Assembly (NCBI RefSeq): GCF_019207085.1
Contig: NZ_JAATOM010000027.1
Location: forward strand, 1-64,000
Source of the DNA: Variovorax sp. dw_308
GTDB lineage: Bacteria > Pseudomonadota > Gammaproteobacteria > Burkholderiales > Burkholderiaceae_C
Reading direction: 5' to 3'
DNA length: 64,000 nucleotides
Position numbers and translations under genes: made by a program. Below, piece by piece: positions 34,844 through 43,998 of this stretch. Each line of letters begins with the position of its first letter. The first letter of the stretch is position 1. The notes under the pieces are model-generated. The model was not told the origin of the DNA, did not search any database, and was given only the letters and a program-made list of their open reading frames with translations.

Positions 34844-36598
34844 TCAACCTTCGCGCGGCGCCTTGCCCACCATCTTCGCGGCACGCAGGAAGTCGAAGTC
34901 CACGCCCCTGTCGGCCTGCATCACCGATTGCAGGAACAGCTTGCGGTAGCCCCGCTCGGCCGTCGGCTCGACCACCGGCGACGCCTCGGCGCGGCGCGCC
35001 AGCTCCTCGTCCGACACCAGCAACGCGATCTCGCGCCTGGCCACGCTCAGGCGGATGCGGTCGCCGTTGCGCACATGGGCCAGCGGCCCGCCGATGGCGG
35101 ACTCCGGCGTCACGTGCAGCACGATGGTGCCGAAGGCCGTGCCGCTCATGCGTCCGTCGGAGATGCGCACGATGTCCTTCACGCCCGCCCGCGCCAGCTT
35201 GCGCGGGATCGGGATGTAGCCGGCCTCCGGCATGCCCGGCGCGCCCTTGGGGCCGATGTTCTTCAGCACCAGCATGTCCTGCGCCGTCACGTCGAGGTCG
35301 TCGCGGTCGATGCGCGTCACCAGGTCCTCGATGTTCTCGAACACCACGGCGCGGCCCTCGTGCTCCATGAGCCGGGGGTCGGCGGCGGACTGCTTGATGA
35401 TCGCGCCGCCCGGCGCCAGGTTGCCGCGCAGCACCGCGATACCGCCCTGCGGATAGATCGGGTTGGCGGCCGGGCGGATCACGTCCTGCCTGAATCCCGG
35501 CCCGGCCCGCTCGATCTCCTCGCCGAGGGTGCGGCCGGTCACCGTCAGGGCGTCCAGCTTCAACAGCGGCTTGAGTTCGCGCAGCAGCGTCGCCATGCCG
35601 CCCGCCGCGTGGAAGTCCTCCATGTAGTGCTGGCCTGACGGCTTCAGGTCGAGCAATACGGGTGTGTCGCGGCCCATGCGGTCGAGCGCGGCCAGGTCGA
35701 TCTCCAGGCCCATGCGGCCGGCGATGGCCGTAAGGTGGACGATGCCGTTGGTCGAGCCGCCGATCGCCAGCAGCACGCGCATCGCGTTCTCGAAGGCCGC
35801 CGGCGTCAGCACCTTGTCGATGGTCAGGCGCTCGCGCGCCATTTGCACGGCCTGCGCGCCGGTTTGCTCGGCGATGCGGATGCGGTCGGCTGTCACTGCC
35901 GGCGGCGATGCGCCGCCCGGCATGGTCATGCCCAGCGCCTCGGCAATGCAGGCCATGGTGCTGGCCGTGCCCATCACGGAGCAGGTGCCGACGCTCGCGA
36001 CAAGCTGGTTGTTGACGTCGATGGTCTCCTCCACATCGATCTCGTCGGCGCGGTAGCGGGCCCAGTAGCGCCGGCAGTCGGTGCAGGCGCCCACGCGTTC
36101 GCCGCGATGGCTGCCGGTCAGCATCGAGCCGGTGATGAGCTGGATCGACGGAATGCCGGCCGAGGCAGCGCCCATCAGCTGCGCGGGCACGGTCTTGTCG
36201 CAACCGCCGATCAGCACCACCGCATCCATCGGCTGGGCGCGCACCAGTTCCTCGGTGTCCATCGACATGAGGTTGCGCAGGAACATGCTGGTCGGCGCAG
36301 CAAAGCTCTCGTGGACGGAGATGGTCGGGAAGTCCATCGGCAAGCCGCCCGCGAGCATCACGCCCCGCTTCACCGCCTCGATGAGCTGCGGCGCATTGCC
36401 ATGGCACGGGTTGTAGGCGCTGCCGGTGTTGGTGATGCCGATGACGGGCCGGTCCAGAGCGGCATCGGTGAAGCCCGCGCCCTTGATGAAGGCCTTGCGC
36501 AGGAACAGCGAGAAGCCCTGGTCGCCATAGCTGGTCAGGCCCTTGCGCATGCCGGAGTTGTCGGGCGGGTCGGTCGGTTCGAAAGGGGATTTGGGCAT
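34844..36598 (-). CDS. IlvD/Edd-family dehydratase (sugar-acid dehydratase type)
   Basis: The 584-residue enzyme has the IlvD/Edd hallmarks with three cluster cysteines in AYNPCHGN, IGGCDKTVPAQLMG and GTCSVMGTASTMACIAEALG, plus SDGRMSGTAFG near the C-terminus. The additional ACTDCRRYWA motif is typical of sugar-acid dehydratases such as L-arabinonate dehydratase rather than of dihydroxy-acid dehydratase. It would remove water from an aldonate or dihydroxy acid to give a 2-keto acid. The neighbours are unrelated. Family assignment is firm; the precise substrate is not. Confidence 0.88.
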   Translation of the reverse strand: MPKSPFEPTDPPDNSGMRKGLTSYGDQGFSLFLRKAFIKGAGFTDAALDRPVIGITNTGSAYNPCHGNAPQLIEAVKRGVMLAGGLPMDFPTISVHESFAAPTSMFLRNLMSMDTEELVRAQPMDAVVLIGGCDKTVPAQLMGAASAGIPSIQLITGSMLTGSHRGERVGACTDCRRYWARYRADEIDVEETIDVNNQLVASVGTCSVMGTASTMACIAEALGMTMPGGASPPAVTADRIRIAEQTGAQAVQMARERLTIDKVLTPAAFENAMRVLLAIGGSTNGIVHLTAIAGRMGLEIDLAALDRMGRDTPVLLDLKPSGQHYMEDFHAAGGMATLLRELKPLLKLDALTVTGRTLGEEIERAGPGFRQDVIRPAANPIYPQGGIAVLRGNLAPGGAIIKQSAADPRLMEHEGRAVVFENIEDLVTRIDRDDLDVTAQDMLVLKNIGPKGAPGMPEAGYIPIPRKLARAGVKDIVRISDGRMSGTAFGTIVLHVTPESAIGGPLAHVRNGDRIRLSVARREIALLVSDEELARRAEASPVVEPTAERGYRKLFLQSVMQADRGVDFDFLRAAKMVGKAPREG

Positions 36599-36750
36599 CG
36601 TGGTCCTTCGGGTGTTGTTGTGCGTTCCACCTCATTTGACACGCGATCAAAGGAGCGGCCGTACGCGCGATTCTGTCGGGATCGGGCCTCCGACGCCACG
36701 CAGTCCCACGGCGCTGGCAATCCGCTAAAGATGCTTGCGAACCCGCCGCA

Positions 36751-37317
36751 CTAACGCGCCTGCCGCAGCGCCTGGTAAGGATTCAGCGCCTCCCCCTTCC
36801 ACCACTGCTTCTGCGGCCCCAGCAGGAACACGGCGAAGTGAAGATGGGGCGCATCCGGCGGCGCGTTGCCGGTCGTGCCCACGTAGCCGATGAGATCGCC
36901 ACGCCGCAAGGGCTTGCCTTCCTGCAGCCCGTCGGCGTAGCGGTCCAGGTGCGCGTAGTAGTAGGCCAGCCTTCCGCTGGGGTCGAACTGGTAGACCGTG
37001 AGGCCCCCGGCCTTGCTGGTGAACAACTTCACCAGCGGCCCGTCGTCCACGGCGACGACGCGGGTGCCGCGCGGCGCCGGGATATCAAGCGCCTCATGTC
37101 GGTGGCCGGGACGGCCGTCGCCGAAGGTGTCTCTCAACTTGTCCGCGTCGATCCCCTCGACCGGAAAGCGCAATGGATGCGCGGACAGCAGCGCAAGCGC
37201 ATCGGTGGATGGCGACGCCGGCGCCGTCATGGCCGGGGGTGGGGGCGCGGCGACCTGCGCCAGCGCCCCCGCCGACATCACGCACCACAATGCAGCCACC
37301 CATCCAACGCGCGGCAT
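36751..37317 (-). CDS. M23-family (LytM) peptidase, exported
   Basis: The 188-residue product starts with a Sec signal (MPRVGWVAALWCVMSAGALA) and a Pro/Ala linker. The LytM domain shows the zinc-ligand motifs HRHEALDIPAP (HxxxD type) and APHLHFAVF. It would cleave peptide crosslinks in peptidoglycan. The L,D-transpeptidase gene lies just upstream on the same strand with a 10-bp gap, so the two wall enzymes form one operon. ATG 37317 was chosen for the signal peptide. Confidence 0.88.
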   Translation of the reverse strand: MPRVGWVAALWCVMSAGALAQVAAPPPPAMTAPASPSTDALALLSAHPLRFPVEGIDADKLRDTFGDGRPGHRHEALDIPAPRGTRVVAVDDGPLVKLFTSKAGGLTVYQFDPSGRLAYYYAHLDRYADGLQEGKPLRRGDLIGYVGTTGNAPPDAPHLHFAVFLLGPQKQWWKGEALNPYQALRQAR

Positions 37318-37327
37318 CACATCCTTC

Positions 37328-38362
37328 TCATGCCCTGACCTCGACCGCGAAGCCGGCCTTGGCGAGCCGGGCGACGCGCGCCGCATCCCAGTTGGTCAGG
37401 TGGATGCAGCCGTTCGTTTCCTCGTGTCCCACCCGCTCTGGCGCTGGCGTGCCGTGGATGCCCCAATGTGGCTTCGACAGACCCATCCAGACGTTGCCGA
37501 CCGGGTTGTTGGGCCCGGCAGCCACGTCGACCTTCTTCGCATCCGCGGGCGCATTCTTGAGGATGGAAGGGTCGTAGGTGAAGGTCGGGTTCTCGACCTC
37601 GTTGGTGATCTTCATCTTGCCGAGCGGTAGCGGATCCAGCGGCCCGCCGATGCTGATCGGGAAGCCAGCCAGCGGTCTTCCGTCGCGGTCCAGCACGAAG
37701 AGCATGTGCTCGCCCTTGTCGATCTCGATCGAGCGTGCCGCCTTGACGATGCCGGCATCCGCCGCGCCGGTGACGTTGGCCGCGATGACTTCATCGCCCG
37801 CCTGGAAGCGCGCGCCCCGATTGAGCTCGACCAGGGAACGCGGCGACATGTGATGCTTCTCCGCGAGCGCCTCCTGCAGGTTCTCGTAGTCCAGCGACTT
37901 CAGTTTTGCGCGCTCGGACATGTCCTGGGGTATGGACGTGAATGGACCTGCCGCGTCGTTCGCGGTGATGGCGTAGGTCGCGAACGGCGGCGCAGCGTCC
38001 GCGTTCAGGGCGGCCCATGTGGGTCCATCGATCTTGCCGCTGACGGCGAGCCCGCTGGACTTCTGGTAGGCCGCCACCACACGCCGCATGTTGGCGCCGA
38101 AGCCGCCATCGATCTCGCCCGGCGAGAACCATGCGCGATCCAGCAGGATCTGCGCGCGCATGACCGCGGCGCCGCGCGCGCCTTGGGCCAGCGTGGGCGT
38201 GTCGTGGGCAGCGTTGAGCTTGTCGATGGTCACCGTGTCATCGACGACGTCCTGCTTCTTCGTGCCAGCGGGCGGCCGGTGCGCAGCGAGCGCCACCCAG
38301 GGCGAGGCGCCAAAGGCAAGGCCAGTGACAGTCATCAGGAAAGTTCGGCGTGCTGAGGTCAT
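37328..38362 (-). CDS. L,D-transpeptidase (YkuD domain), exported
   Basis: The 344-residue protein starts with a Tat-like signal (MTSARRTFLMTVTGLAFGA). It has a peptidoglycan-binding-type domain (ALAAGARGAAVMRAQILLDR-like region with GEIDGGFGANMRRVVAAYQ) and a LysM-like linker. The C-terminal YkuD domain has WGIHGTPAPERVG and the nucleophile motif TNGCIHLTNWDA near residue 320. YkuD enzymes form 3-3 crosslinks or attach proteins to the wall. It is the first gene of the two-gene wall-enzyme operon. Confidence 0.88.
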   Translation of the reverse strand: MTSARRTFLMTVTGLAFGASPWVALAAHRPPAGTKKQDVVDDTVTIDKLNAAHDTPTLAQGARGAAVMRAQILLDRAWFSPGEIDGGFGANMRRVVAAYQKSSGLAVSGKIDGPTWAALNADAAPPFATYAITANDAAGPFTSIPQDMSERAKLKSLDYENLQEALAEKHHMSPRSLVELNRGARFQAGDEVIAANVTGAADAGIVKAARSIEIDKGEHMLFVLDRDGRPLAGFPISIGGPLDPLPLGKMKITNEVENPTFTYDPSILKNAPADAKKVDVAAGPNNPVGNVWMGLSKPHWGIHGTPAPERVGHEETNGCIHLTNWDAARVARLAKAGFAVEVRA

Positions 38363-38479
38363 TTGGGACTCGGTCAAGTGGGGACGCGCCATCCTTCGTC
38401 CCGACCGTGCCGGTGCCTGTAGTCGCAGGCAGACAAAGCGCCTCGGCACAACGCGCGTCCACCGCGCGCCTCCTCTTCC

Positions 38480-39499
38480 TCACTGCCGGAACTGCTTCGA
38501 CGCAAAGGTCCACGCCATGCGCGAGGCATCCGGCCCCTTGTCGTCGCTGAAGAACTCCTTGGCGGCGCCACCGCTCCATGCGTGGCCCAGCCGCGCGATC
38601 TCCACCAGGGTGGCGATGGTGCTGCCCTTGCGCTTGTAGTCGGTCACGGTCGCCGGATAGCGGCTGCCTCGCTGCACGCTGCGGGTGGCCGTGGCACGCG
38701 CGCCGGCAGCCGAGGCCCAGGCCTGCACCGCTGCGTGGCCGTTGTTTGGCGAAACCACACGGTCCAGCCCGCCATGAATCACCATGAGCGGCGGCCAGGA
38801 GGTCACCACCGCCAACGGCCGGGCCGCCAGCGACTTGGTATGCCGCAGTCCGTGCATCGCGCCCACCGCCGACATCGTCGAGTGCGCGGTGCCGGGCGGA
38901 ATGCCGGAATGCATGACGACCGCCTTGAACCGGTCCGGATGCCTGCTGACCAGCAGCGCGGCCATGCTGGCGCCCGCCGACAGGCCGACCGCCGCCACGC
39001 GCGCGCGGTCGCCTCCGTAGAGCAGGGTCACCTGGTCGATGGCGCTCATGATGAGCGCGGCCTCCCCGTACGCGCGGCCGCCCGTGGTGTCGTACCAGTT
39101 CCAGCAGCCCTGCGGATTGGAGACGCGGTCCTGCTCCGGGTAGAGCACCATGAAGCGCTCGCGCGCCGCGATGACGTTCATGCGGGTGCTGTTGGCAAAG
39201 GTCCTGGCGTCCTGGCTGCAGCCGTGCAGCATGACCATCAAGGGCAGGCGCTCGCCCACCTTGACGCCGGGCGGGCGGAACAGCCGGTAGCGGCGCATGC
39301 CGGTCGCGCCCATCGCCACGCCCTGCAGCCATTGGCCCGCGCCCGCCGGCGGCTTGCGCTTCTTGATCGTCTGCTTCACCGTCTGCTTGACCACCGACGC
39401 CATGGCCGACTGGCCCACGCGCATGCCCTGCCGGGTCATCGACGCGATGCTGCGCTGGAAGATCGCACCCCATGACGGGGCCTTGTATCGCCTTGCCAT
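38480..39499 (-). CDS. PHB-depolymerase-family esterase
   Basis: The 339-residue protein is an alpha/beta hydrolase of the PHB depolymerase (LpqC-like) family. It shows PLMVMLHGCSQDARTFANST, the nucleophile elbow GLSAGASM, and the C-terminal histidine region IARLGHAWSGGA. No secretion signal is apparent at ATG 39499, so it is probably intracellular or membrane-associated, acting on short-chain esters or polyhydroxybutyrate. A 70-residue phasin-like gene precedes it by 8 bp, consistent with a storage-granule function. Confidence 0.85.
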   Translation of the reverse strand: MARRYKAPSWGAIFQRSIASMTRQGMRVGQSAMASVVKQTVKQTIKKRKPPAGAGQWLQGVAMGATGMRRYRLFRPPGVKVGERLPLMVMLHGCSQDARTFANSTRMNVIAARERFMVLYPEQDRVSNPQGCWNWYDTTGGRAYGEAALIMSAIDQVTLLYGGDRARVAAVGLSAGASMAALLVSRHPDRFKAVVMHSGIPPGTAHSTMSAVGAMHGLRHTKSLAARPLAVVTSWPPLMVIHGGLDRVVSPNNGHAAVQAWASAAGARATATRSVQRGSRYPATVTDYKRKGSTIATLVEIARLGHAWSGGAAKEFFSDDKGPDASRMAWTFASKQFRQ

Positions 39500-39507
39500 G
39501 CCCGCGT

Positions 39508-39720
39508 TCAGCGACGCGACTTCCTCTTCGTCGTGGCCGGTTTCGCCGGCGACTTGCCGCTCCAGAAGTCGAGCACCTGTCGCGCGACTTCCGCCTGCGC
39601 CGTCGCCACGTTGCGCTTGGCCGCCGCGGTGGCCTGGCCCCTCGCAGATCCGGCCGTTCGATTCGCGGCGCTGAGCCACATGCTCATGAACGGATTCTTC
39701 GTCGTCCAGGGATTGCGCAT
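39508..39720 (-). CDS. small basic protein preceding the PHB-depolymerase-like gene (70 aa)
   Basis: The 70-residue product starts MRNPWTTKNPFMSMWLSAAN, has an Ala/Gln-rich helix (RGQATAAAKRNVATAQAEVA), and ends in a Lys/Arg tail (TTKRKSRR). It resembles the short helical proteins found before PHB-depolymerase-type genes. It could bind the granule surface like a small phasin, but this is inferred from position and composition. The gap to the esterase gene is 8 bp. Confidence 0.55.
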   Translation of the reverse strand: MRNPWTTKNPFMSMWLSAANRTAGSARGQATAAAKRNVATAQAEVARQVLDFWSGKSPAKPATTKRKSRR

Positions 39721-39952
39721 TGGATGTCTTTCTAGGGCCGGGATGGCCGAAGCACGCAGCATGAAATCCCGCCGCGGCCGCACAGGCGATGTTTAAGCGC
39801 GACACCGTGTCGGCTCGTTCTTACGCCATAGGTTTTCATGTCCGCCGCCCAATTGAAATTGATCGTATCGGTGTGCGTTTTGGCCGCCTGGAATCGCGCG
39901 GCGCGGTGCTACAACCCACAGTGCATGCCGCCTCCCTAGCCCTCCGATCACC

Positions 39953-42385
39953 ATGAAACCCCACTGCACGACGCATCCGTTTCTCACCGGCGGCGGGGAC
40001 GCAGCGCGATTGATCGCGGAATTCGACTGGGGGCGCACCAGCGCGGGGTCGATCGGCACCTGGTCGCAGACGCTCAAGGCGTCGGTATCGATGATGCTGC
40101 AGTCGTCCGTGCCCATCGCCCTGCTCTGGGGAACGGAGGGCGTGATGATCTACAACGACGGCTATGCCGTCTTCGCGGCCGCACGGCACCCGCAATTGCT
40201 CGGCATGAATGTGCGCGACGGTTGGCCGGAGGTGTTCGACTTCGCCGATAACCTCATGAAGGTCTGCCTGGCGGGCGGCACGCTCAGCTACCGTGACCAG
40301 GAGCTGACGCTCAACCGGACGGGCTGCGCCGAGCAGGTATGGATGAACCTCGATTACTCGCCGCTGCGCGACGAGTTCGGCCAGCCGGCGGGCGTGATGG
40401 CCATCGTGCTCGAGACCACGGCCAAGGTGCGCGCCGAGCAAGCGGTGCGCGTGCGCGACGCACGCTTCCAGACCGTCGCCGAGGCCATGCCCAATCACGT
40501 CTGGGCCGCCCCGCCCGATGGATCGGTCGACTGGTTCAATCACAACGTCTCGACCTACACCGGCCTGCCGTTGCAGCAGCTTGTTTGCGAGGGGTGGGCG
40601 AACATCGTGCATCCCGAGGATCTCGCCGATGTCACCCAGCGATGGCAAAGCGCGCTGGCCGAGGGCAGTGCCTACGAGGCAGAAGCCCGGCTGCGCCGGG
40701 CCGATGGGGCCTACCGCTGGCACATCGCGCGCGCCGTACCCCTGCACGACGAGGCCGGCGCGATCATCCACTGGGTCGGCACCAACACCGACATCGAGGA
40801 CCAGAAGGCCGCTGCGCTGGTGCTGGCCAACATGAACCAGATGCTCGAGGAGCAGGTGGCCGAGCGCACCGCGGACCGCGACCGCATGTGGCGCCTGTCG
40901 ATGGACGTCATGGTGGTCGCCGACTTCGATGCGCGGATCCTTTCCGTGAACCCGGCGTGGACGCGGCTGCTCGGATGGTCGCAGACCGAACTCGTCGGCC
41001 ACAACTTCCTCGACCTCGTGCATCCCGATGACCGCAGCGCCACGCTGGCGGAACTCGCCCGGCTGGCCGACGGCGCCGCGACCTTCCGCTTCGAGAACCG
41101 TTACCGCCGCAAGGACGGCAGCTACTGCCCGTTCATGTGGACCGCCGTGCCGGACGAGCGCTTCATCCACGCCGTGGCCCGCGACATGACCACAGACCAC
41201 GAGGCCGCGGAAGCCCTCAAGCGCACCCAGGCCGCGCTGTACCAGTCGCAGAAGATGGAGAGCGTCGGCCAGCTCACCGGCGGCGTGGCGCACGATTTCA
41301 ACAACCTGCTGCAGGTGATCTCGGGCAACCTGCAGTTGCTCTTGCGCACCGTGGGCGCCGAAGGTTCCGCCGCGCGGTATGTGACGAATGCGATCGCCGC
41401 CACGCAGCGCGGCGCGCGGCTGTCGAACCAGTTGCTCGCGTTCGCGCGGCGCCAGCCGCTGGACCCGAAGGTGGTGAATGTCGGCCGCGTGATCGCGGGC
41501 ATGGAGGACATGCTGCGCAGCACGATCGGCGATGCGATCGAGATCAGGACGGTGGTCTCCGGCGGGCTATGGAACAGCTTCGTGGACGCGGCCCAGGTCG
41601 AGAACGCACTGCTCAACCTGGCGCTCAACGCGCGCGATGCCATGGAGGGCTCGGGGCGTCTCACCATCGAAGTCGGCAATGCCTCGCTCGACAAACGCTA
41701 CACGCGCGACTACCCGGACGTGGTCGCGGGGCAGTTCGTGCTGCTGGCGGTGACCGACACCGGCAGCGGCATGACACCGGAGATCGCCGCCAGGGTGTTC
41801 GAGCCCTTCTTCTCGACCAAGGCCGAGGGCAAGGGCACGGGCCTGGGACTGTCGATGGTCTACGGCTTCGTGCGGCAATCGGGCGGCCACGTGAAGCTCT
41901 ACAGCGAGCCGGGGCATGGCACGACCGTCAAGATCTACCTGCCGCGCGCCGCCGGGGACGTGTCGACGGTGGCAGAGGAGGTGGACGTACTCGATGGTGG
42001 CAGCGAGACCGTGCTGGTGGCGGAGGATGATGACGCAGTGCGCGCCACGGTCGTCGAGTTGCTTGGTCACCTGGGCTACGAAGTGCTGGAGGCGCGCGAC
42101 GCGGCTGCGGCGCTGGCCATCCTTAAGAACGGTGCGCAGGTCGACCTGTTGTTCACCGACGTGGTCATGCCGGGCAAGCTGCGCGGCCCCGAACTCGCAC
42201 GCAAGGCCCGACAGTTGCAACCCGGGATCGCCGTGCTCTTCACATCGGGGTACACGCAGAACGCCATCGTGCACGGCGGGCGGCTGGACAGCGGGGTGGA
42301 ACTGCTTGGCAAGCCCTATACGCACGATGCGCTGGCGAAACGGATTCGGCGCGTCCTCGCGGACAAGGCGCGCCGACTGCGCTGA
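39953..42385 (+). CDS. PAS-domain hybrid histidine kinase
   Basis: The 810-residue cytoplasmic protein has a PAS-like N-terminal sensor, then two clear PAS/PAC units (about 165-290 and 305-425; WFNHNVSTYTGLPLQQLV and NPAWTRLLGWSQTELVG). The HisKA H-box is GGVAHDFNNLLQV with phospho-acceptor His447. The ATPase domain shows N box NLALNARDAMEG and GKGTGLGLSMVYGFV, and a receiver domain carries the acceptor Asp736 in LLFTDVVMPG. There is no membrane segment, so it senses a soluble signal. No partner response regulator lies nearby, hence an orphan kinase. Confidence 0.9.
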   Translation: MKPHCTTHPFLTGGGDAARLIAEFDWGRTSAGSIGTWSQTLKASVSMMLQSSVPIALLWGTEGVMIYNDGYAVFAAARHPQLLGMNVRDGWPEVFDFADNLMKVCLAGGTLSYRDQELTLNRTGCAEQVWMNLDYSPLRDEFGQPAGVMAIVLETTAKVRAEQAVRVRDARFQTVAEAMPNHVWAAPPDGSVDWFNHNVSTYTGLPLQQLVCEGWANIVHPEDLADVTQRWQSALAEGSAYEAEARLRRADGAYRWHIARAVPLHDEAGAIIHWVGTNTDIEDQKAAALVLANMNQMLEEQVAERTADRDRMWRLSMDVMVVADFDARILSVNPAWTRLLGWSQTELVGHNFLDLVHPDDRSATLAELARLADGAATFRFENRYRRKDGSYCPFMWTAVPDERFIHAVARDMTTDHEAAEALKRTQAALYQSQKMESVGQLTGGVAHDFNNLLQVISGNLQLLLRTVGAEGSAARYVTNAIAATQRGARLSNQLLAFARRQPLDPKVVNVGRVIAGMEDMLRSTIGDAIEIRTVVSGGLWNSFVDAAQVENALLNLALNARDAMEGSGRLTIEVGNASLDKRYTRDYPDVVAGQFVLLAVTDTGSGMTPEIAARVFEPFFSTKAEGKGTGLGLSMVYGFVRQSGGHVKLYSEPGHGTTVKIYLPRAAGDVSTVAEEVDVLDGGSETVLVAEDDDAVRATVVELLGHLGYEVLEARDAAAALAILKNGAQVDLLFTDVVMPGKLRGPELARKARQLQPGIAVLFTSGYTQNAIVHGGRLDSGVELLGKPYTHDALAKRIRRVLADKARRLR

Positions 42386-42396
42386 GTGCGCAAGGG

Positions 42397-42777
42397 TCAA
42401 TATCTGCGCGGACGCATCGCGACCAGCAGGGCCATCAGCGCGGCGCCGCCCGCCATTGCATAGCCCACCGAGCGCATGGGCTCATCGGCGATGTACCGGG
42501 CGCTCCTGGACTTCAGGTCGATCGCACGGCCCTTGAGTTCATTCAGCTTGTCACCGGCGGCAGTCGCCGCGTTCTTCGCGTAGACCCGTCCGGTGGCCGC
42601 GGCATCCGACGCGATGTCCCCGGCGTCACTCGCAGCAACCCTGGCGACGTTGGCGGCATGCTGTCCCGTGGTCCGGGCTTCGGCCGCGACATTCCATGCG
42701 GCAATCTTGGCGTCATGGCTGGCGCGGCGGGCGTCCTCGACCAATTCAGCCGGCGTCTTCGTTTGCAATTCATCCAT
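42397..42777 (-). CDS. DUF883/ElaB-family membrane-anchored protein
   Basis: The 126-residue protein has a long Ala-rich amphipathic helix (about residues 10-90) and a C-terminal hydrophobic anchor (SVGYAMAGGAALMALLVAMR). This is the shape of ElaB/YqjD/YgaM (DUF883) proteins that sit in the inner membrane, bind ribosomes in stationary phase, and respond to stress. It is convergent with the histidine kinase (11-bp gap) and monocistronic. Confidence 0.8.
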   Translation of the reverse strand: MDELQTKTPAELVEDARRASHDAKIAAWNVAAEARTTGQHAANVARVAASDAGDIASDAAATGRVYAKNAATAAGDKLNELKGRAIDLKSRSARYIADEPMRSVGYAMAGGAALMALLVAMRPRRY

Positions 42778-42928
42778 CTGGCAACTCCTTGTACTTCGGA
42801 ACGGCAACATGCCGTATCGATGAAAGGAGTCTTGGGACCATAACGTATCCGCCATGTGGGCACAGGGGCGCAACCCGCGTAGGTCCAGTCTCGCAAGCGA
42901 GCGGGCGAGCTACGCGAGCGCGAGCTTG

Positions 42929-43144
42929 CTAAAGCTTCGCGATCGACACTTCGGTCGACTTCACCAGAGCGACCACGTCGGAGCCGGGCCGCAGTTGCAG
43001 CTCGTCGACCGAGCGGGTGGTGATGACCGAGGTGACCACGCCCCAGGCGGTCTCGACATCGACTTCGGAGACAACGTCGCCGCGGATGATTTCCTTCACC
43101 TTGCCCTTGAACTGGTTGCGAACGTTGATGGCCTGGATGGACAT
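42929..43144 (-). CDS. ssuF: Mop/TOBE-domain protein of the ssu operon (SsuF-like)
   Basis: The 71-residue protein is a single TOBE domain (NVRNQFKGKVKEIIRGDVVS, then LRPGSDVVALVKSTEVSI). It is the last gene of the sulfonate operon, 31 bp after ssuB. The same position is held by SsuF, a molybdopterin-binding-like protein, in the Pseudomonas ssuEADCBF operon. Its job in sulfonate use is not understood; binding of an oxyanion such as sulfate or molybdate is plausible. A second Mop protein in the window (32648) is clearly a separate gene. Confidence 0.85.
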   Translation of the reverse strand: MSIQAINVRNQFKGKVKEIIRGDVVSEVDVETAWGVVTSVITTRSVDELQLRPGSDVVALVKSTEVSIAKL

Positions 43145-43175
43145 GAGATGACTCCTGTGGGTTGAAAAAGAAACT

Positions 43176-43988
43176 TCAGAGCGCCCAGCGCAGGGCGTGG
43201 GCGGGACCGTCGGCCCAGTGCGGGTCGTTGCGGGCGGGTTCGGCGTCGGGCTTCTGCAGCACACGGTCGAGGATGCGTTTCTCGATCGCGGCAAAGGCCG
43301 GGTCGCCCTGCGAGCGCGGGCGGGCCAGCGCGATGTTCTCGTCGAGCGCGATGCGGCCGTCCTCGATGAGGATCACGCGGTCGGCCAGCGCCACGGCTTC
43401 CTGCACGTCGTGCGTCACCAGCAGCGCGGTGAAGCGATGGCGCAGCCACAGGTCCTCGATGAGGCGGTGCATCTCGATGCGGGTCAACGCATCCAGCGCA
43501 CCCAGCGGTTCGTCCAGCAGCAACAGCCGCGGGCGGTGCACCAGCGCGCGCGCCAGCGACACGCGTTGCCGCTGCCCGCCCGACAGGCGCGCCGGCCATT
43601 CGTTCTCGCGGTCGGCCAGTCCGACCTGCGCCAGCACTTCCTTGCCGCGCCCCCTGGCCTGCGCCGGCAGGCCCAGCGTGACGTTGTCGAGCACGCGCCG
43701 CCAAGGCAGCAGCCGCGCCTCCTGGAACATGATCCGCGTGTCGTCGTGCAGCCCGTCGATGGCCTTTCCATCCGTGTAGAGCGCGCCCTCGCTGGCCGCT
43801 TCCAGGCCGGCCACAAGCCGCAGCAAGGTGCTCTTGCCGCACCCGCTGCGCCCCACGATGGCGACGAACTGCCCCGGCTCGACGACAAGCCGCGTGTTGC
43901 GCAGGACCTCGCGCTGGCCGTAGCGCTTGTGAAGGCCGCGCGCTTCCAGCTTGACGCCGCCTTCGTTGGAAATCGTTTGATCGGTCAT
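43176..43988 (-). CDS. ssuB: sulfonate ABC transporter ATPase
   Basis: The 270-residue ATPase has Walker A GRSGCGKST, signature motif LSGGQRQRVSLARAL, and Walker B LLLLDEPLGALD, followed by the H-loop LLVTHDVQEA. It resembles the SsuB/TauB/SsuB-like importers' ATPases for alkanesulfonates. It lies between the permease (10-bp gap) and the SsuF-like gene. It energises uptake of sulfonates bound by the SsuA-like protein. Confidence 0.92.
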   Translation of the reverse strand: MTDQTISNEGGVKLEARGLHKRYGQREVLRNTRLVVEPGQFVAIVGRSGCGKSTLLRLVAGLEAASEGALYTDGKAIDGLHDDTRIMFQEARLLPWRRVLDNVTLGLPAQARGRGKEVLAQVGLADRENEWPARLSGGQRQRVSLARALVHRPRLLLLDEPLGALDALTRIEMHRLIEDLWLRHRFTALLVTHDVQEAVALADRVILIEDGRIALDENIALARPRSQGDPAFAAIEKRILDRVLQKPDAEPARNDPHWADGPAHALRWAL

Positions 43989-43998
43989 TGAGCTTCTT

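Noticed and set aside
34844..36598. Dihydroxy-acid dehydratase (ilvD) for branched-chain amino acids
   Set aside because: The ACTDCRRYW motif and context favour the sugar-acid branch, so the ilvD symbol was not given.
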